Assembly: GCA_964617065.1 (NCBI GenBank)
Contig: CAZTVM010000020.1
Location: 1-22,081, forward strand
Source of the DNA: JAVBNU01 sp964617065
Lineage (GTDB): Bacteria; Cyanobacteriota; Vampirovibrionia; Gastranaerophilales; Gastranaerophilaceae
Length of the DNA: 22,081 bases
Direction of reading: 5' to 3'
The translations under genes were made by a program, and so were the position numbers. Position 1 is the stretch's first letter. Each line of letters opens with the position of its first letter. This document shows, piece after piece, positions 7,548 to 15,988 of the stretch. Below the pieces are notes generated by a model. The model was not told where the DNA came from. It saw nothing but the letters and a program-made list of their open reading frames with translations, and made no database searches.

Positions 7548-9205
7548 TTCACCCTAAACAAATCGTAAAGCCTTGATTCTATATCTTCTTCGTCAAGTTC
7601 ATTAGTTAGCTTATTCAAATCAATTGCAGCTTGATAGTATTGTGCTGCGAGGGTACGGTTTTTCATGGAATGATATGCCCGACCGAGATTAAAATTAGCT
7701 AACGTATAGTCAGGTTTAATTCTTACAGCTTTTTCAAAAAGCGAAATCGCTTCACGCACATTTCCAATTCCATCTAGGTAAATAACACCTAAGTTATTTT
7801 GTGCCAAAGCATAACAGGGATCATATTTTATAGCTTTATTGTATGCTATAATAGCTTCTTCTACATAATCTTTTTCCCAAAGCGCCATACCTGCTTTCCC
7901 GTAGGCTTTTGCATTTTCGGGGTCAACAGTTATTGCATCACAATAACTTTTAATTGCCGCGTCTAAATCGTCTTCGTCAAAGTGAATATCACCAATAGCT
8001 ATGTATGCGTCTATCGCTTTCTGGTCAAGAACTATTGCCATATCATAAAAAGCTAACGCTGCTTCTGAATTTTCCTTTATTTGATAGTAAATTAGTCCTA
8101 GAGCCTGACACACAATCGACGTCCATTCATTTTCAGGATTGATACTAATCGCCTTTTTATAGTGTTCAATAGCTTCATCGTAGTGCTCAACTTGCACTAA
8201 TGCATAAGCCAAACTATTATGATAAAAAGGATTTTCAACATCAATATCTAGCGCAAGCTTAAAAGCATTAACAGCATTAATTCTATCTTCTTTTTGAATA
8301 TACAAATGACCTAACTCATAATATATTTTTGCATTTTGAGGCTCATGCAATAGAAGCTTTGTATAACAATCAATAGCCTCATCGACATTATCCTCAAAAT
8401 AAGTTTGAAGAACAGTTGCCAATTTTACCAGTAAATTTCTGTTATTAGGATTTTCTCTGAGAGCTTTTCTATAAGCAACGACAGCATCTTGAGGATTATT
8501 TTCTTTTAAGCATACATCACCAATTGAAGCGTAAAAATTCTCAACATGTCCTGTTTTTTCAGCAGCTTGAGAGTATGTTTGTATTGCTTTCTCATTTTTT
8601 TTCATATTTTCAAATATACTGCCCAAAAATTTATATCTGAAAGAAGCAATGTCATCTTTTATAGAAGAATACATCATTTTTAGCGATGGCTTATCCCAAC
8701 ACATCATAAAAGTGCCTGAAATCAAATAGTGAAGGAGCTTTGGTAGCTCAAAAATATTTTTTGATTCTTTACCCATTTTTTCCATAAGCAGCATCGATAA
8801 AAACAATCGAGCTCTTGCAGAGTGAAATGGATGTAACTTTATTGCTTCGTAAAATTCTTTTTCTGCGCCCTCTAGATTGTTAGCTAATTTCAAAAAATAA
8901 GCGGTGTAAATATGAGCATTCGCATTTTTGGGAGAAATTTCAAGCGCTGTTTTACATTGTTCAAGCGCAGTATCAATACCTATTTCACCTTTTTCCCACA
9001 ACAAACAAGCTAATCTATAATAAGTTTCAGGCAAACTAGGGTCTTTTTTCAATGTTTCAATATAATAATTAACAGCTTCGTCTAAATCTGATTGCTGAAA
9101 TTTTGTTAAATATTTTTCATGCGCTATACGTGCTAACTCCAATGTGTTTTTTGCATTTGCCAACTCTTTTTGACATTGCAGTAATTGTGCTTTTTGCTTG
9201 AGCAT
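7544..9205 (-). CDS. Tetratricopeptide-repeat protein
   Basis: A 553-aa protein made almost entirely of TPR repeats, roughly a dozen 34-residue helix-turn-helix units with the expected pattern, for example LPETYYRLACLLWEKG, ENFYASIGDVCLKENNPQDA, AKIYYELGHLYIQKEDRINA and TLANFNLGRAYHSMKNRTLA. Such solenoids bind other proteins; no catalytic domain is seen. There is no signal peptide, so it is probably cytoplasmic. The frame is open to a TTG at 9262, but the ATG at 9205 has GAGGG at 9210-9214 four bases upstream, and the TTG coincides with a possible -35 box, so 9205 is preferred. The N-terminus may form a short coiled coil. Its stop is on the CTAG shared with the convergent HPr-domain gene. 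The partner and pathway are unknown. Confidence 0.9.
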   Translation of the reverse strand: MLKQKAQLLQCQKELANAKNTLELARIAHEKYLTKFQQSDLDEAVNYYIETLKKDPSLPETYYRLACLLWEKGEIGIDTALEQCKTALEISPKNANAHIYTAYFLKLANNLEGAEKEFYEAIKLHPFHSARARLFLSMLLMEKMGKESKNIFELPKLLHYLISGTFMMCWDKPSLKMMYSSIKDDIASFRYKFLGSIFENMKKNEKAIQTYSQAAEKTGHVENFYASIGDVCLKENNPQDAVVAYRKALRENPNNRNLLVKLATVLQTYFEDNVDEAIDCYTKLLLHEPQNAKIYYELGHLYIQKEDRINAVNAFKLALDIDVENPFYHNSLAYALVQVEHYDEAIEHYKKAISINPENEWTSIVCQALGLIYYQIKENSEAALAFYDMAIVLDQKAIDAYIAIGDIHFDEDDLDAAIKSYCDAITVDPENAKAYGKAGMALWEKDYVEEAIIAYNKAIKYDPCYALAQNNLGVIYLDGIGNVREAISLFEKAVRIKPDYTLANFNLGRAYHSMKNRTLAAQYYQAAIDLNKLTNELDEEDIESRLYDLFRVN

Positions 9206-9233
9206 TTTTCCCTCATGATTGCCTAAGATTATT

Positions 9234-9262
9234 CTTATGTATTTCTTCGACAAAAAATTCAA
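9234..9262 (-). promoter_or_regulatory. Candidate promoter for the TPR gene
   Basis: On the minus strand TTGAAT (9257-9262) and CATAAG (9234-9239) are 17 bp apart, each matching consensus at four of six positions. Transcription would start near 9227, giving a short leader before the ribosome binding site and ATG at 9205. The match is weak. Confidence 0.3.
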
Positions 9263-9268
9263 TTAACT

Positions 9269-9298
9269 TTGAAAGAATTTATTACAAATACGTTATAT
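9269..9298 (+). promoter_or_regulatory. Candidate promoter for the Cys/Asn-rich small protein
   Basis: TTGAAA (9269-9274) and TTATAT (9293-9298) are 18 bp apart upstream of the gene at 9383, back to back with the possible TPR-gene promoter. A TATAAA-rich stretch closer to the gene (around 9343-9352) lacks a clear -35. Assignment is tentative. Confidence 0.3.
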
Positions 9299-9382
9299 GA
9301 TGTAGAAAAAAATTTTAGGCAATTTTTTATGGCAGAATGTTTTTATATAAATATAGAGAGAAATATATAGAGGAGTTTTGTC

Positions 9383-9709
9383 ATGTGCGGTAACGGATAT
9401 TCAGGTTGTAACACTAATCGGAGTTTTAATAGTTTTTCACCATGCAGTGCAACCCCATGTGGTGCCCCAGGTCGACAATTGGGTGGTTTTTTCAGATTTT
9501 TGGCTAATATGTTCGGAGGTTTCTCTCAAAATGGCAATAATCCTTGTGAAAATAATAATTCTTGCAGTGACAATTTTAACTATAATTCTGAAGGTTCAAT
9601 GAATGATTTTATTGATAGTTTGAGTGCGAACTACGGTTTAAATAATCCACCAGATAATGTAAGCCCACAACTTTGGCGTGAATGTTGGAATACTCTTAGA
9701 AACGGCTAA
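9383..9709 (+). CDS. Cys/Asn/Gly-rich 108-aa protein, unknown function
   Basis: A small protein with a strong ribosome binding site (AGGAG just upstream at the usual spacing before ATG 9383). It has seven cysteines (2, 9, 21, 26, 55, 61, 101), several in Pro-Cys or Gly-Cys contexts. The N-terminal 30 residues are Cys/Gly/Ser-rich, a short amphipathic segment FFRFLANMFGGF follows, then an Asn-rich linker and an ordered C-terminal tail (SPQLWRECWNTLRNG) with two Trp. There is no cleavable signal peptide. The cysteines do not form a pattern I recognise; metal binding, disulphide-linked surface structure or a peptide-like role are all possible. An overlapping frame starting at 9378 is a shadow of this gene. 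Confidence 0.75.
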   Translation: MCGNGYSGCNTNRSFNSFSPCSATPCGAPGRQLGGFFRFLANMFGGFSQNGNNPCENNNSCSDNFNYNSEGSMNDFIDSLSANYGLNNPPDNVSPQLWRECWNTLRNG

Positions 9710-9779
9710 AATAATTTTTAACAGAGCCTTTATTTTTGCCTGTTTATGAAAACTTTTTTTAAGTTATTATCTATTTATA

Positions 9780-9808
9780 TTGTAAATAGTGCTTAATTGT
9801 GCTAACAT
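9780..9808 (+). promoter_or_regulatory. Candidate promoter for the c-di-GMP enzyme
   Basis: TTGTAA (9780-9785) and TAACAT (9803-9808) have a 17-bp spacer, each matching the sigma70-type consensus at four of six positions. It would give a leader of about 60 bases before the ATG at 9876. Confidence 0.4.
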
Positions 9809-9875
9809 GACCTTAGTCTAATTAAACAAGTCTCTCAATTTTGTGCGAAAGTACAGTGTTTTTGTTAGGAAGATA

Positions 9876-11720
9876 ATGAAAAAGTTTGATATAAGCAACC
9901 AAGGCGTAGACGAATTAGCCGAAGTCGTTAATAATATTACTAATCCTATTAACCAAAGTATGACAGATGCTATTAACTCTGAAAAAAATCATCACAAAGT
10001 TAACAGATTGTACGGCGGTTACAATCAATATGTCAGTAAAGCTTACGGTGCAGTCAATTATTCTGATTTATTGACATGTCTTAATGAAGTTTTCAAATCA
10101 GCTACAAGCTCTACAGAACTTTTTTATTCGCTGCATGGCATTTTTGTCAATAAATTAAACTGTTTATTCAGCGCAATTGGTGTTTGTGCCCCAGAGACTG
10201 ACTATATAAATATAAAACTGATAAACAAAATAGGTAGCACTTATTCAACGAGAGTTTTTTTAAGAGAAGAAAATAATCCAATAGTAGATGTTTTTAGAAA
10301 AAACACGAAATTGACGACCTTAGATAGTGATTTTTTGAACATTCCATATTTGAATAAATCACAAGTTTTAATAGTTCCTATAATAACAATGGGGAAAACA
10401 TACGGAGCATTATTAGTAGGAGATAATTCTTCAGAAATACATAGCTCTTTATATGAAATACTAGCGAATTATATTGGTTTATTTTTACATAATGAAAAAT
10501 TAATGGAGAATACACTTGTAAGTTCAACAACAGACGCTCTGACGAATTTGTACAATCACAGAAAATTCCAAGAAATTTTGGCTGCACAATTAAAAATAGC
10601 TAAAAATACTTCACAAAATCTTGTTGTCACGATAATTGATGTAAATAATATTTCAGATATTAATAAAACTCACGGACACGCAAAAGGTGATGAGATAATA
10701 AAAAAAGTAGCAGAAGTTGTCAAGAAAAATATACGACAAAACGATGTAGCAGCACGTTACGGCGGTGACGAGATCGGTATTATCATGGCGGATACAGATA
10801 CAGCCGAAGCGAAGTATCTGGCTGAATATATTTCATACCTGCTTTCATGCGTTTCAATAGACGGTGTTGGGCCTATAAAAATTTCAATCGGAATGGCTAC
10901 ATATCCAAACTCTAATCAAGAACAAGAAAAACTTTTAATTTTAGCCGAACAGGCTATGTATATGTCAATGAGCAAGGGGTACAAAAACGGTATTTCTTCA
11001 ATTGTATGTTCTGATGATTTTGATTTTTGGGATGATATTGCACTGCATTCATTTACATCTGTCCTAGTGAAACGGCATGCACAAATAGGTATCAATTTAG
11101 ACGCTGAATTAATAAATAAATTTACAAGCGAAGAAATTAAATCGAAAAACCATTTGATAGAAGTAGTAACGTCATTGGCTGCAGCGATTGACGCCAAAGA
11201 CACTTATACAAAAGGTCACTCCAGCTCTGTTTCTTTATACGCAGAAGCTCTCGCAAGGGCTATAAACTTGCCGGAAGAAGAAGTTGAACGCATAAAACTT
11301 GGTGCGTTACTCCATGATATCGGAAAAATAGGAATTCCTGAGAATGTTTTAAGAAAACCGACTAATTTGAATGAAGACGAATGGGCTATAATGAAACAAC
11401 ATCCGACGATTGGTGCAGAAAAGGTTTTATCGCCTAATGCCTCCTTGCATGACTTAATCCCAATGGTTAAATATCACCATGAGCATTGGGATGGCAGCGG
11501 TTACCCTGACGGCTTGAAAGACGAAAATATACCACTTGAAGCGAGAATTGTATCAATAGCTGATTGCTACCATGCACTGATTAGTGACAGACCTTATAGA
11601 GCGGGTTTGAGTGTTAAAAAAGCTTGCGAAATTTTACAAGTAGGTTCAAATGTCCAGTGGGACGGCGATTTAGTCAGAAAATTCATCACTATTGCGCCTT
11701 CTTTAGGGTCTGAAAGATAA
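9876..11720 (+). CDS. Bifunctional-type c-di-GMP protein: GAF-like, GGDEF and HD-GYP domains
   Basis: A 614-aa cytoplasmic signalling protein. An N-terminal sensory region (about 45-210) resembles a GAF domain; no membrane helices are seen. The GGDEF domain opens with TTDALTNLYNHRKF and has the active-site loop G296-G-D-E-I300, so a diguanylate cyclase is likely. An inhibitory-site motif R287-Q-N-D290 lies exactly five residues before it, as in product-inhibited cyclases. The HD-GYP domain has the metal-binding H480-D481-I-G-K and H534-H-E-H-W-D-G-S-G-Y-P544, matching active c-di-GMP phosphodiesterases. Both halves look intact. I chose ATG 9876 (AGGA at 9867-9870) over the GTG at 9843. It stands alone with its own candidate promoter. 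The MshEN-bearing pilus ATPase in this window is a possible effector; the link is inference. Confidence 0.92.
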   Translation: MKKFDISNQGVDELAEVVNNITNPINQSMTDAINSEKNHHKVNRLYGGYNQYVSKAYGAVNYSDLLTCLNEVFKSATSSTELFYSLHGIFVNKLNCLFSAIGVCAPETDYINIKLINKIGSTYSTRVFLREENNPIVDVFRKNTKLTTLDSDFLNIPYLNKSQVLIVPIITMGKTYGALLVGDNSSEIHSSLYEILANYIGLFLHNEKLMENTLVSSTTDALTNLYNHRKFQEILAAQLKIAKNTSQNLVVTIIDVNNISDINKTHGHAKGDEIIKKVAEVVKKNIRQNDVAARYGGDEIGIIMADTDTAEAKYLAEYISYLLSCVSIDGVGPIKISIGMATYPNSNQEQEKLLILAEQAMYMSMSKGYKNGISSIVCSDDFDFWDDIALHSFTSVLVKRHAQIGINLDAELINKFTSEEIKSKNHLIEVVTSLAAAIDAKDTYTKGHSSSVSLYAEALARAINLPEEEVERIKLGALLHDIGKIGIPENVLRKPTNLNEDEWAIMKQHPTIGAEKVLSPNASLHDLIPMVKYHHEHWDGSGYPDGLKDENIPLEARIVSIADCYHALISDRPYRAGLSVKKACEILQVGSNVQWDGDLVRKFITIAPSLGSER

Positions 11721-11731
11721 AAATAATAAAA

Positions 11732-12382
11732 TTACAAATCCACAGAAACATTGTCAGCTGTAAGGTTTACAACTTCAATGCCGTTGTAACTGTATAGTAT
11801 TTTGTAGTCTATAGTTTCTTCGCCATAATAAATTTTATGTGCTAAAATCCCACCTAAAATCGCCTCTAATTGTGAAGCCGGTAGCATATTTGACATAATA
11901 TTTTCCATAAAAAACTTAACTTTCAGAGCATTTTGTAAATATTTGCAATCCGCAGAAGATCGTTCTTTGTAGATGCCTGACAGACTTAATGTTTTTTTTA
12001 GTTCACTTAAACTAAATCTAAAAATATCAATTCCTGATTTTTTATACTGCAAAAATAATTCACAGCCCCGATTTGTATGTTTTTGCTTCCAATTATTTCT
12101 ATTCGCAAAGTTATCATTATTTGCTAAAAATTGAAATTTTTTTGCTATCACCTTCCATTTACTATTTAAAAGCGAAACATCATCAGCCATAGATACTGTT
12201 ATTACAGAATTTTTTAATGATGGGAAATTATCGAGAAAATGATAAATATCTTGCACAGAAAAAGCTTTATCCAGAGTAATTATTTGCATATTTTTGTCTA
12301 AAACCGCAATACCAGTTTCTGTATTAGAAATAGGTGAAAGTGAAATTCCTATAAAATAATGTTTTAAATTTTGATTTAGCAT
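11732..12382 (-). CDS. Unknown protein, possible divergent RNase H-like (DUF429-type) fold
   Basis: A 216-aa soluble protein that I cannot assign firmly. The N-terminal strand pair IGISLSPISNTETGIAVLD and the later strand SVITVSMADDV resemble an RNase H-like fold. NRGCELFLQYKKSGIDIF recalls the R-x-C-E-x-n-Gly-Ile motif of DUF429 predicted nucleases, and ASQLEAILGGILAHKIYYG recalls their C-terminal helix. The usual first catalytic Asp (Gly-Ile-Asp) is Ser here (GISLS), so if it is DUF429-like it may be inactive. It starts 3 bp after the stop of the membrane-anchored gene upstream, so the two are an operon. The relationship is a pattern guess without a search. Confidence 0.7.
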   Translation of the reverse strand: MLNQNLKHYFIGISLSPISNTETGIAVLDKNMQIITLDKAFSVQDIYHFLDNFPSLKNSVITVSMADDVSLLNSKWKVIAKKFQFLANNDNFANRNNWKQKHTNRGCELFLQYKKSGIDIFRFSLSELKKTLSLSGIYKERSSADCKYLQNALKVKFFMENIMSNMLPASQLEAILGGILAHKIYYGEETIDYKILYSYNGIEVVNLTADNVSVDL

Positions 12383-12385
12383 AGT

Positions 12386-12943
12386 TTAATTTTTATTTTT
12401 CGCCTTTGTATCGTCTTGAGGATTTAAAATTTTAGCGTTCTTTTTACTTTTGTATAATTTGATAATATTTTGTTCTGAAATACTATAATTATTTCTTGTT
12501 ATTTCATACGAAGCGTTGACCAAGGCATAAAAAGCCGGCACACAAAAAACGATGGTAAAAATTACAATCAGCCCATGTATAAAGTAACTTTTTATTTTTT
12601 CTTTTTTTATTTCTTCTTCAGATTTAACAGAGCTTGCTATAAAAAAACGATTAATAACCTTATTGCGTTCTTCTTGAGTTAAACTTTCTACGTATTCTAC
12701 ATTGTCCTTATTAATGTAAATGACAAATTTTTTGTAAGTAGGTGCATCATCATTTTTAGGAACAACTGCTTTCTCTTGTTTTGAATCAGTTGAGTCATTA
12801 GACTCGACATCACTTGAGGCTGTCGTAATTTCTGAAGGTTGACCAGAAGCGCTCATCAGCTGTTTTTGCAGCGCATCTAAATCGACCTCTTGTGATAAGT
12901 CCTTTATTTCATTTTTATTTGTTAATTTTTTATCATTTTTCAT
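12386..12943 (-). CDS. Single-pass membrane protein with disordered N-terminus, unknown function
   Basis: A 185-aa protein. Residues 1-65 are low-complexity Lys/Asp/Ser/Gln and probably disordered. About 68-105 is an ordered stretch (KKFVIYINKDNVEYVESL, then TQEERNKVINRFF). A single strong transmembrane helix follows (about 122-148: SYFIHGLIVIFTIVFCVPAF). The tail is short and basic (KSKKNAKI, then KAKNKN). There is no cleavable signal sequence, so it is likely anchored with the large N-terminal part in the cytoplasm. It is co-directional with, and 3 bp upstream of, the possible RNase H-fold gene, and divergent from the envelope operon. I do not recognise a family. The ribosome binding site before ATG 12943 is weak. 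Confidence 0.75.
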   Translation of the reverse strand: MKNDKKLTNKNEIKDLSQEVDLDALQKQLMSASGQPSEITTASSDVESNDSTDSKQEKAVVPKNDDAPTYKKFVIYINKDNVEYVESLTQEERNKVINRFFIASSVKSEEEIKKEKIKSYFIHGLIVIFTIVFCVPAFYALVNASYEITRNNYSISEQNIIKLYKSKKNAKILNPQDDTKAKNKN

Positions 12944-12966
12944 AAACTAATCTGTTCTAAACTTTT

Positions 12967-12995
12967 TTTATGCTAAACTAAAATTATTATACAAT
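12967..12995 (+). promoter_or_regulatory. Candidate promoter for the envelope operon
   Basis: TACAAT (12990-12995) is a five-of-six -10 match, with a poor -35 (TTTATG, 12967-12972) 17 bp upstream. It would give a leader of about 45 bases before the TTG start at 13047. Confidence 0.3.
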
Positions 12996-13046
12996 ACTTT
13001 TATATATGAAGGAAGTTTTTTGTTTTGAAACAGAAAGAGGGAGAAA

Positions 13047-14078
13047 TTGTTTACTATTAATAAAGATAGCTTAAAAGGGAAATTATCAAAATTAAATGAA
13101 CCGAGCATACTTGTAGTAGGTGATATGGTTATAGACGAAATGATTTACGGTGATACGGAACGTATTTCACGTGAAGCACCTGTTATTATCTTGCAACACT
13201 CAAAAACTAACATCATCTTAGGCGGAGCAGCGAATGCAGCGCACAATATTTCCACGTTAAATAATGGGAAAGTCGCAGTTATTGGCGCCTATGGAAACGA
13301 CCATTACGCACAAATTTTGCTAGATGCGTTTGAAAAGGCAAAAATAGACACAAAATATATGGTCGAAGATAATAATGGTATAACTACTGTTAAAACACGT
13401 ATTTCAGGTTGTTGTTTTCACTCTGTTACTCAGCAAATTATCAGAGTCGATAGACAGTCTAAAAATAAAATGCCTCAAGAAGTCGAAAAAAAAGTTTTAG
13501 ACAATATCGAAAAAGCTATTCCTAATTATGATTGCGTAATTTTATCTGACTACAACATCGGTTTTCTCACGCAAAATATTATAGACAAAACTATTGCAAC
13601 TGCTAAAAAATATAATAAGTTGATTATTGTAGACGCCCAAAGAGATTTAGAACGGTACAAAGGCGCTGACGCACTCACTCCAAATCAACCTGACAGTGAA
13701 AAATTTGTCGGATATTTTATAAAAGATGAAAAAACACTCGAATCTGCAGGACAAGATATTCTGGACAAAATCGAAGCGAAGATAGTCCTAATCACGAGAG
13801 GTGGCGAAGGAATGGTTGTATTTGAAAAAGACAAACTTATGCAAAAAATACCTGTGTTTAACAAAAAAGCCGTTTTCGACGTAACCGGCGCCGGCGATAC
13901 TGTTGTAGCAAGTTTTTCTTTAGCGCTGGCTGCAGGACTTTCGGCTCAGGACTCAGCTATTATAGGAAATCTCGCAGCTAGCGTTGTAGTCAAATATTTC
14001 GGCTGTGCAACTACCACTATCACAGAAATAGCAGACGCTCTTGACACATTATGTTGTAATACAAATATTTGCGTTTAA
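13047..14078 (+). CDS. rfaE1: PfkB-family sugar kinase, heptose-7-phosphate kinase type (HldA/RfaE1)
   Basis: A ribokinase-fold kinase that, in its closest family, phosphorylates D-glycero-D-manno-heptose 7-phosphate at C1 in ADP-heptose synthesis. It shows VVGDMVIDEM (G25-D26), the family signature DTERISREAPVIIL, G59-G-A-A-N and the catalytic loop D278-V-T-G-A-G-D284 with Asp284 as base. At 343 aa it is the kinase half only; the nucleotidyltransferase half of HldE is absent and no isomerase is in the window. The start is TTG, backed by an AGAGGGAG ribosome binding site around 13036-13043. It opens a co-directional run of envelope genes, which supports a role in surface glycan precursors. 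Substrate specificity is inferred; another sugar phosphate is possible. Confidence 0.8.
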   Translation: MFTINKDSLKGKLSKLNEPSILVVGDMVIDEMIYGDTERISREAPVIILQHSKTNIILGGAANAAHNISTLNNGKVAVIGAYGNDHYAQILLDAFEKAKIDTKYMVEDNNGITTVKTRISGCCFHSVTQQIIRVDRQSKNKMPQEVEKKVLDNIEKAIPNYDCVILSDYNIGFLTQNIIDKTIATAKKYNKLIIVDAQRDLERYKGADALTPNQPDSEKFVGYFIKDEKTLESAGQDILDKIEAKIVLITRGGEGMVVFEKDKLMQKIPVFNKKAVFDVTGAGDTVVASFSLALAAGLSAQDSAIIGNLAASVVVKYFGCATTTITEIADALDTLCCNTNICV

Positions 14079-14095
14079 CAATAAAGGGAACAATA

Positions 14096-14596
14096 ATGAA
14101 AAAATTTGATTACGTAATTTTACTCGCTGGAGTTTTAGTATTTTCAGTATTTTTATTTGTTATGACAGGAAATAATAAAAGTTTTTCAGAAACACCTGTT
14201 GAAGCGGAAAAGACAATCGCATTTGATGTCGTGCTTAGAGGTGTGACGACTACAAGTGAAAGTTCTTTATTTTCGACTACTGAAAAAACTTTTTTAACAA
14301 TAAGAAATGTGCCTTATAAAGATTTATCAGTTACACAAGTTAAAAAAATTCGCAGACAAGCAGTATTGCCGGCTTTGAACACAAAGAAAAAGTATATTAC
14401 AGTCGAAGATGATAGCAATCCATACTTGTTCGATTTCGTAGTGACTTTAAAAGATGACGCCAAAATAACAGCAGACGGACCTGTTGTCGGCGGTAACAAA
14501 ATAAAAATAGGAATTCCTGTTGTGTTAGAAGGCGCTGACTACAAACTATCAGGGGTCGTTTCTAATCTCATAATTTTAAATGAAGTAAAAAAATAA
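14096..14596 (+). CDS. DUF4330-type membrane-anchored protein
   Basis: A 166-aa protein with one N-terminal membrane helix (VILLAGVLVFSVFLFVM, residues 6-22) and a periplasmic beta-rich domain of about 135 residues. Its features (IAFDVVLRGVTT, a repeated VVGGNKIKIGIPVVLEG core, a final SGVVSNLIIL strand) match my recollection of DUF4330 proteins, found mainly in cyanobacteria and relatives. No enzyme motif is visible. The frame opens at 14069, but ATG 14096 has AAAGGGAA at 14083-14090 and gives the usual family start, so it is chosen. It lies 17 bp after the sugar kinase and 12 bp before the polymerase/ligase. Its job is unknown; an accessory role in surface polymer assembly is inference. Confidence 0.75.
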   Translation: MKKFDYVILLAGVLVFSVFLFVMTGNNKSFSETPVEAEKTIAFDVVLRGVTTTSESSLFSTTEKTFLTIRNVPYKDLSVTQVKKIRRQAVLPALNTKKKYITVEDDSNPYLFDFVVTLKDDAKITADGPVVGGNKIKIGIPVVLEGADYKLSGVVSNLIILNEVKK

Positions 14597-14608
14597 GCCT
14601 GTTTAATA

Positions 14609-15988
14609 ATGATTGAAAGTAATATACTAAATTTAAAAAATAAAATATTTGAATTTTCACAAAATAAAATGTCTTTTATAGTGGAAAACAGCTCTATCTT
14701 AAGAAATATTGACTCTTTCATTTTGTTTTTTATTACTTTAACAATTTTACTTACAACTGTAGCGACTAGCGACATTATTGGGTTAAGTGCAATTGCTGTG
14801 TTCGTTTTAACTGCGATAAAAATGTTTACTATAAAAGGACAGAAAATCGAATTAACAGTGTGGGACGCAGCTTTACTGATTTATCTCGTTTTTTGTGTTG
14901 TAAGCACAATTAATTCTACACTCTTTCATGAAAGTCTTCTGGGCATTTCTAAAACTTTTATATATCTAGGATTTTATTTTTCAATTTTGCAATATTTGAG
15001 ATACAATCCCAAAAAAGTACGCCACTTCATTTTTTTAATTGCATTAATTTGTTCAGCCGAAAGTGTTATCGGCATAATTCAAAGCAAAATAGGCGTTCTC
15101 TCCGGCGCAACTTGGCAAGACACCACAAACTTAAATCCTGAAGAGATTTTAGAAAGAGTTTTTGGAACATTGAAACCTTATAATCCTAATTTATATGGTG
15201 GCTTTGTACTCAGTAGTCTTTCTTCAATATTAGTAATGGTTTTTTTAAATTTGAAAAAATTAAACTTCAAACGATTTCTTACTTGGTTAGTTATGCTACT
15301 GGCTGCAATGCTGGCTATATTCTACAGCGGATGTAGAGGTGCATATTTAGGATTGGGCTCGATAGCACTGGGATTTGTTTTTTTATCGTACAAAATTATT
15401 AGTCAGGATTTTAAATTAAATTCTAAGATTAAAAAAATTTGGTGGGGTATTGTCTCGAGCGTAACGGCTTTGACTGTCATCACAATAGCTTCAGTGCCTG
15501 CATTTTTGAAACGCATTTTGTCTATTTTTACATTGCGTGAAGACTCATCAACTTCTTTTCGTATGAATGTCTACCAATCCTCAATTGAAATGCTCAAGGA
15601 TAATTTACTTTTTGGCATAGGTGTCGGAAATAAAGTTTTTCGTGAAATCTATGGATTGTATATGATGAGCGGATTTGATGCACTTAGTGCGTATTGCATT
15701 TATCTCGAAACAGCTTTGGAAAGCGGGATTTTTGCTCTTATTTCTTATTTACTTTTCATAGGGCTTCTTTGTTACCATGCAATGAAATTTATTGTTTCTT
15801 TCAAAAATTTACAAACAAAAATTGTAGTAGCCGGTTGTCTACTCACATTGATAGGATTGCTTATTCACGGTTTTGTTGATACGGTATATTTCAGACCGCA
15901 AATACAAATTATGTTTTGGACTACGGTAGCTATTTTATCGATTTGCATTACGAGCAATAATAAAATTTTTGAGGATGTAAAAAAGTGA
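14609..15988 (+). CDS. O-antigen ligase/polymerase (Wzy_C) family membrane protein, IctB-like
   Basis: A 459-aa inner-membrane protein with about ten or more hydrophobic helices (for example FILFFITLTILLTTVATS, AALLIYLVFCVVSTI, WLVMLLAAMLAIFYSG). The Wzy_C-type motif FYSGCRGAYLGLGSIALG (around residues 233-250) and the long loop with GVGNKVFREIYGLYM and DALSAYCIYLETALESG are typical of the superfamily. The PYNPNLYGG and ALSAY-x-LE features resemble the cyanobacterial 'IctB' branch, once called a bicarbonate transporter. Given the kinase and MurJ neighbours, a glycan polymerase or ligase is more likely. It follows the DUF4330 gene by 12 bp. Its TGA stop is inside a 54-bp segment repeated after the assembly gap and overlaps a GTG as GTGA. 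The ribosome binding site is weak. Confidence 0.85.
   Translation: MIESNILNLKNKIFEFSQNKMSFIVENSSILRNIDSFILFFITLTILLTTVATSDIIGLSAIAVFVLTAIKMFTIKGQKIELTVWDAALLIYLVFCVVSTINSTLFHESLLGISKTFIYLGFYFSILQYLRYNPKKVRHFIFLIALICSAESVIGIIQSKIGVLSGATWQDTTNLNPEEILERVFGTLKPYNPNLYGGFVLSSLSSILVMVFLNLKKLNFKRFLTWLVMLLAAMLAIFYSGCRGAYLGLGSIALGFVFLSYKIISQDFKLNSKIKKIWWGIVSSVTALTVITIASVPAFLKRILSIFTLREDSSTSFRMNVYQSSIEMLKDNLLFGIGVGNKVFREIYGLYMMSGFDALSAYCIYLETALESGIFALISYLLFIGLLCYHAMKFIVSFKNLQTKIVVAGCLLTLIGLLIHGFVDTVYFRPQIQIMFWTTVAILSICITSNNKIFEDVKK

Noticed and set aside
9378..9602. A 74-aa TTG frame overlapping the Cys-rich gene
   Set aside because: The AGGAG site is positioned for ATG 9383, and the alternative gives an uncharacteristic hydrophobic product.
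9711..9760. AACAG/CTGTT inverted repeat after the Cys-rich gene, considered as a terminator
   Set aside because: Only five base pairs with a 14-base loop and no T run directly after it.
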